Shown here: positions 1 to 7,120 of the stretch, in pieces
How the letters are laid out: every line of letters starts with the position of its first letter
Position numbering within the stretch: position 1 is the stretch's first letter
Assembly: GCA_965279735.1 (NCBI GenBank)
Contig: OZ257260.1
Coordinates: 62,001 to 126,000, forward strand
Length of the DNA: 64,000 nucleotides
From: CAIUGU01 sp965279735
GTDB lineage: Bacteria > Pseudomonadota > Gammaproteobacteria > Steroidobacterales > Steroidobacteraceae
Reading direction: 5' to 3'
The notes under the pieces: generated by a model
Told to the model about the DNA's origin: nothing
Seen by the model: only the letters and a program-made list of their open reading frames with translations
The model's database searches: none
Made by a program: the position numbers and the translations under genes

Positions 1-2
1 AA

Positions 3-164
3 GGCGTGGCCTTTCTGGATGACTCCCAGACCCTTTTTGCAGAGACCGTGCTGGATCGTTCGCTACATGTTTTCCGCATCGAAGGCGAGAACCTGAAAAT
101 GGCCGCGCCGCCATATGTATTTGAAGAAGGCGCACCGATGGCAATCGGCGTTGCCGGTCGTTGA
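3..164 (+). CDS. C-terminal fragment of a probable beta-propeller protein
   Basis: An open frame enters from the left edge and ends at TGA 162-164, leaving 53 residues. The fragment contains a patch reading LDRSLHVFRIEG and ends AIGVAGR. This resembles the last blade of YncE- or lactonase-like beta-propellers, in which short hydrophobic strands alternate with turns. The start lies outside the window, so neither length nor domain order can be judged. The propeller reading is a guess from strand pattern; that a real gene ends here is more secure, because the frame is open to the edge and a gene on the same strand follows after 28 bp. Confidence 0.5.
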   Translation, partial: GVAFLDDSQTLFAETVLDRSLHVFRIEGENLKMAAPPYVFEEGAPMAIGVAGR

Positions 165-192
165 ATCCGGACGCGTCGACAAAAGAAAACGA

Positions 193-567
193 ATGACAAT
201 TGCAATGTGGTGTGTGCTGGCCGCGGGCCTTCTGCCTTACGTCGCGACGGTCATCGCGAAGAAGCGGCCGGGCTTCGACAATCACAATCCCCGTACCTGG
301 CTTGCGAAGCAGGAGGGAGTGAACGCGCGTGCCAATGCCGCACAGATGAATGCGTTCGAGGCGTTCCCGCTTTTTGCGGCGGCCGTCATCATTGCCCATA
401 CGCTGCGGGGCCCGCAGGCGCTGGTCGATCTGCTGGCCCTGATTTTCATCGGGGCGCGCATCGTCTACCTGATCTGCTATCTCGCCGATCGCGCCACGTT
501 GCGCTCGCTCATCTGGGCGATCGGCTTCTTCTGCGTCATCGGGATCTTTGTCGCCGCAGCAATCTGA
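193..567 (+). CDS. MAPEG family inner-membrane protein
   Basis: A 124-residue membrane protein of the MAPEG superfamily (membrane-associated proteins in eicosanoid and glutathione metabolism). Bacterial members of this YecN-like type are small four-helix proteins of unknown substrate. Visible features are an N-terminal hydrophobic helix (about residues 3-20), the charged loop NPRTWLAKQEG followed by RANAAQMNAFEAFPLF, which is the family hallmark, and two further hydrophobic segments to the C-terminus. The frame is open further upstream, but ATG 193 gives the normal family length and places the first helix directly after the start. It converges with the minus-strand gene ending at 571, only 3 bp away. 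Confidence 0.85.
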   Translation: MTIAMWCVLAAGLLPYVATVIAKKRPGFDNHNPRTWLAKQEGVNARANAAQMNAFEAFPLFAAAVIIAHTLRGPQALVDLLALIFIGARIVYLICYLADRATLRSLIWAIGFFCVIGIFVAAAI

Positions 568-570
568 AGC

Positions 571-2145
571 TTACGGCGTGTTGGTAACCGGACAACCCTG
601 CAGGTTGAGCTTCGCAGTTTCGACCTGGGCACAGAGCTTCTGCGCATTGCTGGTGAAGGTCCGGATCTGCTCCAGGGCTTCAGCGTAGGTGTGCATGTTG
701 CCGTGGACCGGTAGATCGCGCGCCACGTCGAGCTTCCAGAACTTCACCGTGTCGGGGTAGCTGTTGCCCCACCAGATGATGTCCCAGCCTTCGTCGATGA
801 GGTCGCCCTGCGCAACCACCTTGTCACGCGCTACATAGGCGAGCAGCGAATGCGCCATGTGGCTGTTGTTGACGATGCGATAGATGTCGACCTGCATCGA
901 GCTGTCCTTGAGCTCCAGATGATCGTCGACCGGGATGATTTTCGCGGTTTGCGGTTTACGGCCCAGCGCATCGGGGAACAGTTTCGCCGGCCGTGAAGTG
1001 ACTTCGCGGACGAAGTCGACATTCTGCCGGTTGGTGATCACCGTGAGTCCTTCCGAGACGGCGGCACGCAAGCCACCGGTGTGATCGATGTGGTGATGCG
1101 AAACGACGAGCTGCGTGAGCGGTTTGCCGGGCACCGTTGCGCGGGCCTTCTCGATGATGGCGAGTGCGTTCGCTTCGCTCCCGTAGGCTTCGAAGATCGT
1201 CAGATGATCAGCGAACTCGAACAGGGTTGAATTGCCGCCCACGCTTGATTTCAGATACCAGACACCTTTCGCCACCGGAATGGCTTCGATGATGGGACGC
1301 ACAGAGCCCGGTGCGGCGGCCGAACGAACGTCAGCCGGTGCCGCCAGATTGTCCGCAGGCCCGTCGATCACGTACTTGTCGACATAGATCTTCTGCTGCA
1401 CGACGTTGCGGAAGTCCATGACGGTGTTGTAACCGCTCGGCAGAACCAGGCCGTTGCCATCAACGGGCTGGAAGCCTACGTAGTACGTGCGATAGGTGAC
1501 GTCACCATAGTTGGTATGCGGTGCTACCCAGCTCAGCCAGGTGGGCAGATGCGTATCGCGATGGATTGCCAGCACGAGCGCATCGCCTTGTTTCGTGGTG
1601 ACATCGATGAGTTGCAGATTGCCTTCGCTGCGCAGGTTGCCAAGACGCGTCGCGGGGTCGAGTGCAGCACGGACGATCGACAGCGGATTGTTGAGCATGT
1701 CGATTCGACGTGCGCGTGCGGCGGCATCCGGTGCCCGAACGGCTTTGCCATCTGCACCGACGTTGAACGCGATCTCACCATCCAGCGACTGATTGATCCG
1801 CACCTGCCCCGTCATGTTGCGGGCATAGGCGAACACGAAATCCTGGATATTCCGCTGCTGGACATTCATGCGCCCGTTCGCGAGATCGATGATTCGTTGG
1901 TGCGCGTTGACGTTGATCAGCTTCTGCGGCGAATCCGGCGAGCTGTCGATATTGCCGCCGCCATCCTGCGCAGCCATCTGTCCATAGCCAAGAATCCGCA
2001 AGGTCTTTACGGCCTGGACCTTCGCCTTTCCACCCAAGGCTTCTGCAGCCTGGTTGATCACCTGCAATTCGTTCGATTGTGCATTGGTGATTGCCGCGAA
2101 TGCGAAGAGCGCAAGCCCTGCAAGAATTCCCGCTAAGCGATTCAT
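571..2145 (-). CDS. Secreted metallo-beta-lactamase-fold hydrolase with large N-terminal domain
   Basis: The protein has 524 residues. It begins MNRLAGILAGLALFAFAAI, a signal peptide probably cleaved after TNA, so it should be exported. The metal-binding signature SHHHIDHTGG lies near residue 350, with further MBL-fold features (GDLIDEGW, NSHMAHS) downstream. The first 300 residues form a separate region starting LQVINQAAEALGG, a pattern seen in periplasmic lipoprotein-sorting-like domains. The start at 2145 is preceded by a GGGGGATCAAC ribosome-binding site. An upstream in-frame start at 2235 would place about 30 residues before the signal peptide and was rejected. The substrate is unknown. 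A second, shorter exported MBL protein lies at 62653-63570. Confidence 0.85.
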   Translation of the reverse strand: MNRLAGILAGLALFAFAAITNAQSNELQVINQAAEALGGKAKVQAVKTLRILGYGQMAAQDGGGNIDSSPDSPQKLINVNAHQRIIDLANGRMNVQQRNIQDFVFAYARNMTGQVRINQSLDGEIAFNVGADGKAVRAPDAAARARRIDMLNNPLSIVRAALDPATRLGNLRSEGNLQLIDVTTKQGDALVLAIHRDTHLPTWLSWVAPHTNYGDVTYRTYYVGFQPVDGNGLVLPSGYNTVMDFRNVVQQKIYVDKYVIDGPADNLAAPADVRSAAAPGSVRPIIEAIPVAKGVWYLKSSVGGNSTLFEFADHLTIFEAYGSEANALAIIEKARATVPGKPLTQLVVSHHHIDHTGGLRAAVSEGLTVITNRQNVDFVREVTSRPAKLFPDALGRKPQTAKIIPVDDHLELKDSSMQVDIYRIVNNSHMAHSLLAYVARDKVVAQGDLIDEGWDIIWWGNSYPDTVKFWKLDVARDLPVHGNMHTYAEALEQIRTFTSNAQKLCAQVETAKLNLQGCPVTNTP

Positions 2146-2307
2146 TGTTGATCCCCCGATGCTTTGTTTTGTAATGCGTGCAGGATACTCCGCAGCACTC
2201 GATTGGAAACCGGGGGTCTTGTAAAGAAGTGCCAAGTGGAGCGTTTTCGCACCGCGACAAACCCGGCTGATTGGTGTTTACTCCATCAGTCTTGATAGGA
2301 GGTCCGC

Positions 2308-2634
2308 ATGCCAGTGCCCTGGGTCCAGATCGTGCAGTGGGTGCCCTCGATTCTCGAGGTGTCCCGCCAGCTTCTGCAGGAAACCCGCAAGCGGCCTTCC
2401 GGCACGGACGCGGTTCCGTTAGCTGGAGAGGCTCTGCCGACGGAACTCGCCGCTCGTATCGCAGCGCTGGAAGAGAACGAGCGCCGCCTCGCGGAGCTCA
2501 TCAACCGGATGGCCGAACACATCGGTCAATTGACGGACGCCGTGACGGCTTTGCACAAGCAGCTACGCTGGCTGCTCGCCGGTCAGGCGGTGTTAGTCGC
2601 CGCCGTGATCATCGCCGCCGTCGCTGTTAAGTAG
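2308..2634 (+). CDS. Small coiled-coil protein with C-terminal membrane anchor, unknown function
   Basis: A 108-residue protein that I do not recognise as a named family. Residues 45-85 are rich in Glu, Leu and Ala with a heptad-like spacing (AARIAALEENERRLAELI), suggesting a coiled coil. The C-terminus (LLAGQAVLVAAVIIAAVAV) is one membrane span, so it is probably a tail-anchored cytoplasmic coiled coil. The start is well supported by TAGGAGGTCCGC immediately before ATG 2308. The stop is 1 bp from the convergent desaturase gene. Several frames are open here, but only this one has a strong ribosome-binding site and a plausible protein. Confidence 0.75.
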   Translation: MPVPWVQIVQWVPSILEVSRQLLQETRKRPSGTDAVPLAGEALPTELAARIAALEENERRLAELINRMAEHIGQLTDAVTALHKQLRWLLAGQAVLVAAVIIAAVAVK

Positions 2635-2635
2635 T

Positions 2636-3823
2636 TCAGCCCGCAGCTTTCGCTGGCTGCATGGCATAGCCACGCAACGTCGCGGCATACTCGGCGAGCG
2701 CCTTGATGCCACTCGCTTCGGCCTGGGCGATCCAGTCCTTCATGTGCTGGAGCAGGCTGTCATTGCTCATGGCCGCGCCGTTCCACAGAAGCTGCAGGCG
2801 GCTGCGGAAATCATGCACGGTCTTGAGTGAACGATTGCTTTCCAGCAGCGCTGCGAGTTTCTGCCGCGACTCATCATCCAGCAGGGCGGGCTCGCGGACG
2901 AAGAGCTTGCGGGCGCCGCGTTTCAGCTGGCCACCCACCGAGTCCAGCTCTGCACGCAGTACCGGCAGCATGACGTTGATGGAGTAATCGCGAAGCACGT
3001 GCATGCGATTGACGACGACAGCCTGCACGGTATCGAGATCAACAGGCCGGTGTTGCTGACGCAGCGGCTGGGGCGCTACGCGTAAAACCTTCGCTAACCC
3101 AAAAGCCTGGAAGATGCGGATATACAGCCAGCCGATGTCGAATTCCCATGGGCGCTGCGAGAATTTCGCCGAGCTCGGGAAGGCATGGTGGTTGTTATGG
3201 AGTTCTTCGCCGGCAATCAGCAATCCCCAGGGAACGATGTTGCGGGCAGCATCCGGGCATTCGAAATTGCGATAACCTGTGTGGTGACCGATGCCATTCA
3301 CGATGCCGGCTGCCATCAGCGGTGTCGCGATAAGCTGCACGGAAAGGATGATGATGCCGGGAACGCCGAACAGGATGAGGCACGCGATCACGTACAGCGT
3401 CACGCCCAGGAACTGGTGCGGGGTGTACAGGTTGCGTTCGATCCAGTCATCGGGCGTGCCGCGACCGAATTTTTCCAGCGTCTCCGGATTGCGAGCCTGG
3501 ACGCCATACAGTTCGGCGCCTTCGAGCAGTACTTTCTTGAGGCCGAGGACCTGCGGGCTATGGGGATCGTCCGCCGTTTCGCAGCGGGCATGGTGCTTGC
3601 GATGAACGGCAACCCAGGACTTCGTCAGCATGGTCGTGCCGGCCCAGAGCCAGAATCGGAAAATATGCCGCAGGACAGGGTGCAGGTTCAGGCTGCGATG
3701 GCAGGCGTCCCGGTGGAGGTACAGGGTGATCGCCATGAAGGTGAACTGCACCGACAGGAACGCCACGAGCGCGTAACCCCAGAAGGTAAGGTCCAGAATT
3801 CCATAGAGAAAATCTATATTCAC
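2636..3823 (-). CDS. Acyl-CoA / fatty-acid desaturase (delta-9 type)
   Basis: A 395-residue membrane di-iron enzyme that introduces a cis double bond into acyl chains, with a likely role in membrane fluidity. All three histidine boxes are present: HRDACH near residue 38, HRKHH near 75 and HNNHH near 210, between four hydrophobic segments. This is the stearoyl-CoA desaturase/OLE1 arrangement. The C-terminal 150 residues form a soluble extension rich in Arg and Leu. The start is GTG at 3821-3823 with AGGACC upstream. Its 3' end is 1 bp from the preceding convergent gene. Acyl-CoA or phospholipid substrate cannot be told from sequence alone. Confidence 0.92.
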   Translation of the reverse strand: MNIDFLYGILDLTFWGYALVAFLSVQFTFMAITLYLHRDACHRSLNLHPVLRHIFRFWLWAGTTMLTKSWVAVHRKHHARCETADDPHSPQVLGLKKVLLEGAELYGVQARNPETLEKFGRGTPDDWIERNLYTPHQFLGVTLYVIACLILFGVPGIIILSVQLIATPLMAAGIVNGIGHHTGYRNFECPDAARNIVPWGLLIAGEELHNNHHAFPSSAKFSQRPWEFDIGWLYIRIFQAFGLAKVLRVAPQPLRQQHRPVDLDTVQAVVVNRMHVLRDYSINVMLPVLRAELDSVGGQLKRGARKLFVREPALLDDESRQKLAALLESNRSLKTVHDFRSRLQLLWNGAAMSNDSLLQHMKDWIAQAEASGIKALAEYAATLRGYAMQPAKAAG

Positions 3824-3905
3824 GGGTGGTCCTGTTCAGCGGAAAGCCGGTGCACTATAGCGAATGTGGGGGCGGAAGGGACGATATGAAAGGCAGGATT
3901 GAGCA

Positions 3906-4349
3906 ATGCGGCTGATCCCTATTGATACCCGGGGCGCACCCCTCCAGAAAATCCCCAACCTGCCAGCAGCGGCCGTCGAGATAGGCCCGGCCTACGTCGC
4001 CCTCTATAAGAAGGAAGGCTATGAGCCACCCTGGTTGGGCTATTTCGCGGTGATCGGCGAGTCCTGCGTCGGGACGTGCGGGTTCAAGTCACCGCCCCGG
4101 GAGAACCGGGTGGAGATTGCCTACTTCACTTTCCCCGAATTCGAAGGCCAGCGCCTGGCGACCGGCATGGCCCAGCAGCTCCTCGACATAGCGCGGGATG
4201 CCGATCCACGCCTGATCATTGCGGCGCGAACGCTCCCCATGACCAATGCATCGACCACCATCCTGACCCGCTTGGGATTCCAGCTGGCAGGCACCGTCAT
4301 CGATCCCGACGACGGTGAGGTATGGGAATGGCAGTGGTTGAGCGTCTGA
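3906..4349 (+). CDS. GNAT family N-acetyltransferase
   Basis: A 147-residue protein with the GNAT fold: strand YFAVIGESCVGTCGF, then ENRVEIAYFTFPEFEGQRLATGMAQQLL, where the acetyl-CoA-binding motif is the EGQRLATGMA segment, and finally ASTTILTRLGFQLAG, the typical C-terminal 'N-x-S-x-x-v-l-x-k-x-G-F' region. The acceptor cannot be predicted; family members modify small molecules or protein N-termini. The gene is divergent from the desaturase (82 bp apart) and converges on the YidB gene with 3 bp between stops. Confidence 0.85.
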   Translation: MRLIPIDTRGAPLQKIPNLPAAAVEIGPAYVALYKKEGYEPPWLGYFAVIGESCVGTCGFKSPPRENRVEIAYFTFPEFEGQRLATGMAQQLLDIARDADPRLIIAARTLPMTNASTTILTRLGFQLAGTVIDPDDGEVWEWQWLSV

Positions 4350-4352
4350 TTT

Positions 4353-4751
4353 TCAGCCGAGCAGTTTGCCGACGGACGACAGCAGCCCGCCGAGATCGTT
4401 GGCAGAGGGCATCTTCCCGCCCGGGCTGAGCTTGTCCACGACCTGGGGCAACAGACCTGAAAGTGCCGACGCGGCCTCCGGTGTCTGCATGCCTGCCTTG
4501 GATGCGAGCTGGCCGAGCATGTCGTTGCCAAAGACCTTCTGCACCTGGTCCGCAGAAATCGGCAGGTTCTGGCCGGTGCCAATCCAGGATTGCACGACGC
4601 TGTCGAGACCCTGCTTCTGAAAGGCGGCCATCAGGCTGCTGAGCGCGCCGGGTTTGCTCATCATGCTGATGAGCTGCTGCATCAGCATTGCATTGGCTCC
4701 GCCGCCTTTCGCTCCGGCCAGCGCGCCGGTGACCTGGTCAAGTAGGCCCAT
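4353..4751 (-). CDS. YidB family protein (DUF937)
   Basis: A 132-residue protein rich in Gly, Leu, Ser and Gln. It begins MGLLDQVTGALAG, which matches the YidB start, and ends SANDLGGLLSSVGKLLG. The middle contains WIGTGQNLPISADQVQKVFG, the conserved 'W-x-G-x-G-x-N-x-x-I-s-x-x-q-l-x-x-v-l-G' core of DUF937. The function of the family is unknown. The ATG at 4751 is preceded by a GAGGAGAATCC ribosome-binding site. Confidence 0.88.
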   Translation of the reverse strand: MGLLDQVTGALAGAKGGGANAMLMQQLISMMSKPGALSSLMAAFQKQGLDSVVQSWIGTGQNLPISADQVQKVFGNDMLGQLASKAGMQTPEAASALSGLLPQVVDKLSPGGKMPSANDLGGLLSSVGKLLG

Positions 4752-4832
4752 GATGGATTCTCCTCAATGTGCGTGTGGGAAGCGGTGGGGATTATGTGCC
4801 TGTTGCAGTCATCGCGGCATCGTCCGATTGGC

Positions 4833-5675
4833 TTACGCAGTCAATGCTTCCGCGATGCTTCGCAACGCTGACAATGCGTTGGCAGGGAGCGCTACACCTT
4901 GGGCCCGTCCGAGATCGCTGTCGCCCGGATTGATGCGGATGAGGGGCGCGCGCAGTCGTTCGCTGAAGTAGCGCACTGTCGCAACCGCCGTGCCGGCACC
5001 GATTTCGATGATGACTGGATTGCGGACCAGTCGTAGCCACGCGCGCAATCGCGCTGTCTGATCGTCGCTGCGGGTCGAGACCCAGCCGCCATCACCGAAC
5101 ATCAGGATGTTCGGGCGTGCTAGGCGTCCGCAATCGAGGCACAAAGGCAGCGGCGAGAGCAGTCGGCATTCATCAGCATCGACCAGGGGCCTGAAGTCAT
5201 CAACCTCCCAGATGCGATCCGAACATCCCGCGTGGCATTGCAGGTGGTGAATCGAGCCGTGACATTCTGCGATGCGTGATGCTGCGAATCCTGATCGCTG
5301 GAAGTGGCCATCCACATTGCTCGTGAAGACGAACGCGCCGTGGGGCAGGGGTTGCGCGAACTGCTGCAGCAGTTCGAATCCTGCGTGCGGCTTGATGTCG
5401 CGATAGAGATTGAGGCGGTGGCCGTAAAAGCCCCAGGCAAGGGTGGGATCGCTGTCGAATGTGGCCGGCGAGGCCATTTCCTCGAAATGCAGGCCTTTGC
5501 GCCCGAGTGCCGGATAGGCTTTCCAGAAACCTTCCGTGCCGCGGAAGTCCGGCAATCCGGAATCGACGCCCATGCCCGCACCCGCGCTGACGATCAGGCC
5601 ATCTGCCTGACGGAGCAATGTGGCGGCCGCAGTGAGATCAGAGGAGGAAAGCTGATTGGCAGAGTTCGCAGTCAT
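4833..5675 (-). CDS. Sirtuin (SIR2 family NAD-dependent protein deacylase)
   Basis: A 280-residue NAD-binding enzyme that removes acyl groups from lysines. The Rossmann motif GAGMGVDSGLPDFRG lies near residue 30, SNVDGHF near 130, the catalytic-histidine region CHGS shortly after, and paired cysteines (CHAGC, then CLDCG) mark the zinc-binding module. The late motif EIGAGTAVATV corresponds to the NAD-binding GTS region but reads GAGTA. The sequence GMGVDSGLPDFRG, in place of the common GxSxxSGIPDFR, places it in the divergent bacterial sirtuin group. The start at 5675 was chosen because the frame upstream runs into the divergent gene at 5722. Confidence 0.9.
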   Translation of the reverse strand: MTANSANQLSSSDLTAAATLLRQADGLIVSAGAGMGVDSGLPDFRGTEGFWKAYPALGRKGLHFEEMASPATFDSDPTLAWGFYGHRLNLYRDIKPHAGFELLQQFAQPLPHGAFVFTSNVDGHFQRSGFAASRIAECHGSIHHLQCHAGCSDRIWEVDDFRPLVDADECRLLSPLPLCLDCGRLARPNILMFGDGGWVSTRSDDQTARLRAWLRLVRNPVIIEIGAGTAVATVRYFSERLRAPLIRINPGDSDLGRAQGVALPANALSALRSIAEALTA

Positions 5676-5721
5676 GATGTTGACTATGATACGGGTCGAA
5701 TCCACTTGAGGAGGTGCGGTC

Positions 5722-6333
5722 TTGAACGCCCCCATTTTCACGGACAGCGGCACGATTGTCCCGGCTTCCTCCGGCAATAGCGTTACATTCGTCGTACAGC
5801 ATCGCGTGCGCAACGATGCCTTTGCGCGCTATGAGGAATGGCTCAAGAAAATCGTGGCGGTCTGCTCCACGTATCCGGGCTACCAGGGCGTCGACATCAT
5901 CAGGCCGGTGGACGGTGACAACGAATATTCCACGATCGTGCGGTTCGCGACGTTCGCGGATGCCGAGCGCTGGTGCAAATCGAAGGACCGTCCGCGGCTC
6001 ATTGCCGAAATCACGGACATCCTCGAGCGCGAGGATCGTGCCCGCATCCAGACCGGCATCGATTTCTGGTTCACTCCGACCGCGCCGCGGCAGCCCCAAG
6101 CCAGGCGATGGAAGCAATGGCTGGTGACGACGTCTGCCATCTGGCCGCTGACGATCATCGTGCCGTTGCTGTTCGAGCCACTGTTTGCCTCAGTGCCCTG
6201 GCTCGGAGTTTTTGGAGTTCGGCAAGCCATCGTCACCTCGACGATCGTTGCGCTGGTGGTGTTCCTCATCATGCCGCGCTATGTGCGGGCCATCGCGGGA
6301 TGGCTGTATTCCGGCTCGAAAGGTGAGACATGA
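5722..6333 (+). CDS. Antibiotic-biosynthesis-monooxygenase-like (ABM) membrane protein
   Basis: The protein has 203 residues. Residues 20-115 form one ABM-type dimeric alpha/beta-barrel domain (VTFVVQHRVRNDAFARYEEW, YPGYQGVDIIRP, YSTIVRFATFADAERW). Residues 130-195 hold two membrane spans (WPLTIIVPLLFEPLFA and AIVTSTIVALVVFLI). This ABM-plus-membrane architecture is known in proteobacteria, but its substrate is not. The start is TTG at 5722 with GAGGAGGTGCGGT directly upstream. No ATG fits the domain start. The gene overlaps marC by 4 nt (ATGA), so the two are probably co-translated. It is divergent from the sirtuin gene, 46 bp away. Confidence 0.82.
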   Translation: MNAPIFTDSGTIVPASSGNSVTFVVQHRVRNDAFARYEEWLKKIVAVCSTYPGYQGVDIIRPVDGDNEYSTIVRFATFADAERWCKSKDRPRLIAEITDILEREDRARIQTGIDFWFTPTAPRQPQARRWKQWLVTTSAIWPLTIIVPLLFEPLFASVPWLGVFGVRQAIVTSTIVALVVFLIMPRYVRAIAGWLYSGSKGET

Positions 6334-6980
6334 GCGCGCTGTTCGAAAGACTGATGTTCGTGTTTGGCACGGTGGGAGCGCTGCTGCCGATCGTGAATCC
6401 CTTCTCTGCGGTAGGACTCGTCGTGAGCATTACTGCCGATCTGACCGATGCCGAACGCACCGAGCAGATCCGCCGTGCGTGCATCTACATGTTCTGGATC
6501 CTGACCGCATTCCTCGTGGCTGGCGGACTGATCATGAATTTCTTCGGCATCTCGATTCCGGGGCTGCGCATCGCGGGCGGACTGGTTGTGAGCTTTCTCG
6601 GCTTCGGCATGCTGTTTCCTGACCAGCACCTCGGCTCCGGGCAGGAGCGTGAGGAAGCGAAGCTGAAGCGGGATATTTCCTTCACGCCGCTTGCCATGCC
6701 TTCCTTGAGCGGGCCGGGTTCGATTGCAGTCGTGGTCGGCATGTCCTCGACCGCTCAGAGCGGGCTTCATCCCGTGACCAATCACATCCTGGTATGTGTA
6801 GGGATCGCGATCACCGCGCTGATCTCTTACGTGGTGCTGCGTGCCGCGACGCGGCTCGACAAGGTCCTCGGCACCATCGGCATGAACGCCGTCGCAAGGA
6901 TCATGGGGTTCATGCTCATCTGCATCGGCGTGCAGTTTGTGATTAATGGGGTGTTGGAGATCGCATCAACGGTTCGTTGA
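6330..6980 (+). CDS. MarC family integral membrane protein
   Basis: A 216-residue, roughly six-helix inner-membrane protein of the MarC/UPF0056 family. Typical stretches are LPIVNPFSAVGLVVSIT near the N-terminus, IAGGLVVSFLGFGML in the middle, and ITPLAMPSLSGPGSIAVVVGM-like sequence, seen here as FTPLAMPSLSGPGSI. The once-proposed role in multiple antibiotic resistance has not held up, and the transported molecule is unknown. It starts inside the stop of the ABM-like gene. A large inverted repeat (7000-7101) follows the stop. Confidence 0.9.
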   Translation: MSALFERLMFVFGTVGALLPIVNPFSAVGLVVSITADLTDAERTEQIRRACIYMFWILTAFLVAGGLIMNFFGISIPGLRIAGGLVVSFLGFGMLFPDQHLGSGQEREEAKLKRDISFTPLAMPSLSGPGSIAVVVGMSSTAQSGLHPVTNHILVCVGIAITALISYVVLRAATRLDKVLGTIGMNAVARIMGFMLICIGVQFVINGVLEIASTVR

Positions 6981-6999
6981 TGCTGTTTGCGCTTTGTTC

Positions 7000-7101
7000 A
7001 TTCGTCCGGACTCGTTTTCAAGAACGCCGCAAGTACGTCCTTGTAGTCTTCGGGTTCGACGTCCTTGTCTCACACGATCTTGAAAACGAGTCCGGACGAA
7101 T
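7000..7101 (+). repeat. Dispersed inverted-repeat element, family A, copy 1
   Basis: Two perfect 24-bp arms (7000-7023 and 7078-7101) enclose a 54-nt core. The core contains AAGTACGTCCTTGTA, CGGGTTCG and TCTCACACG. The same core recurs at 34731-34842 (opposite strand) and 40035-40145, while the arm sequences differ between copies. It sits between the convergent marC and slt genes and could act as a terminator-like structure. No run of T follows. Confidence 0.85.
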
Positions 7102-7120
7102 TCACGACGCCAAGTGGAGT

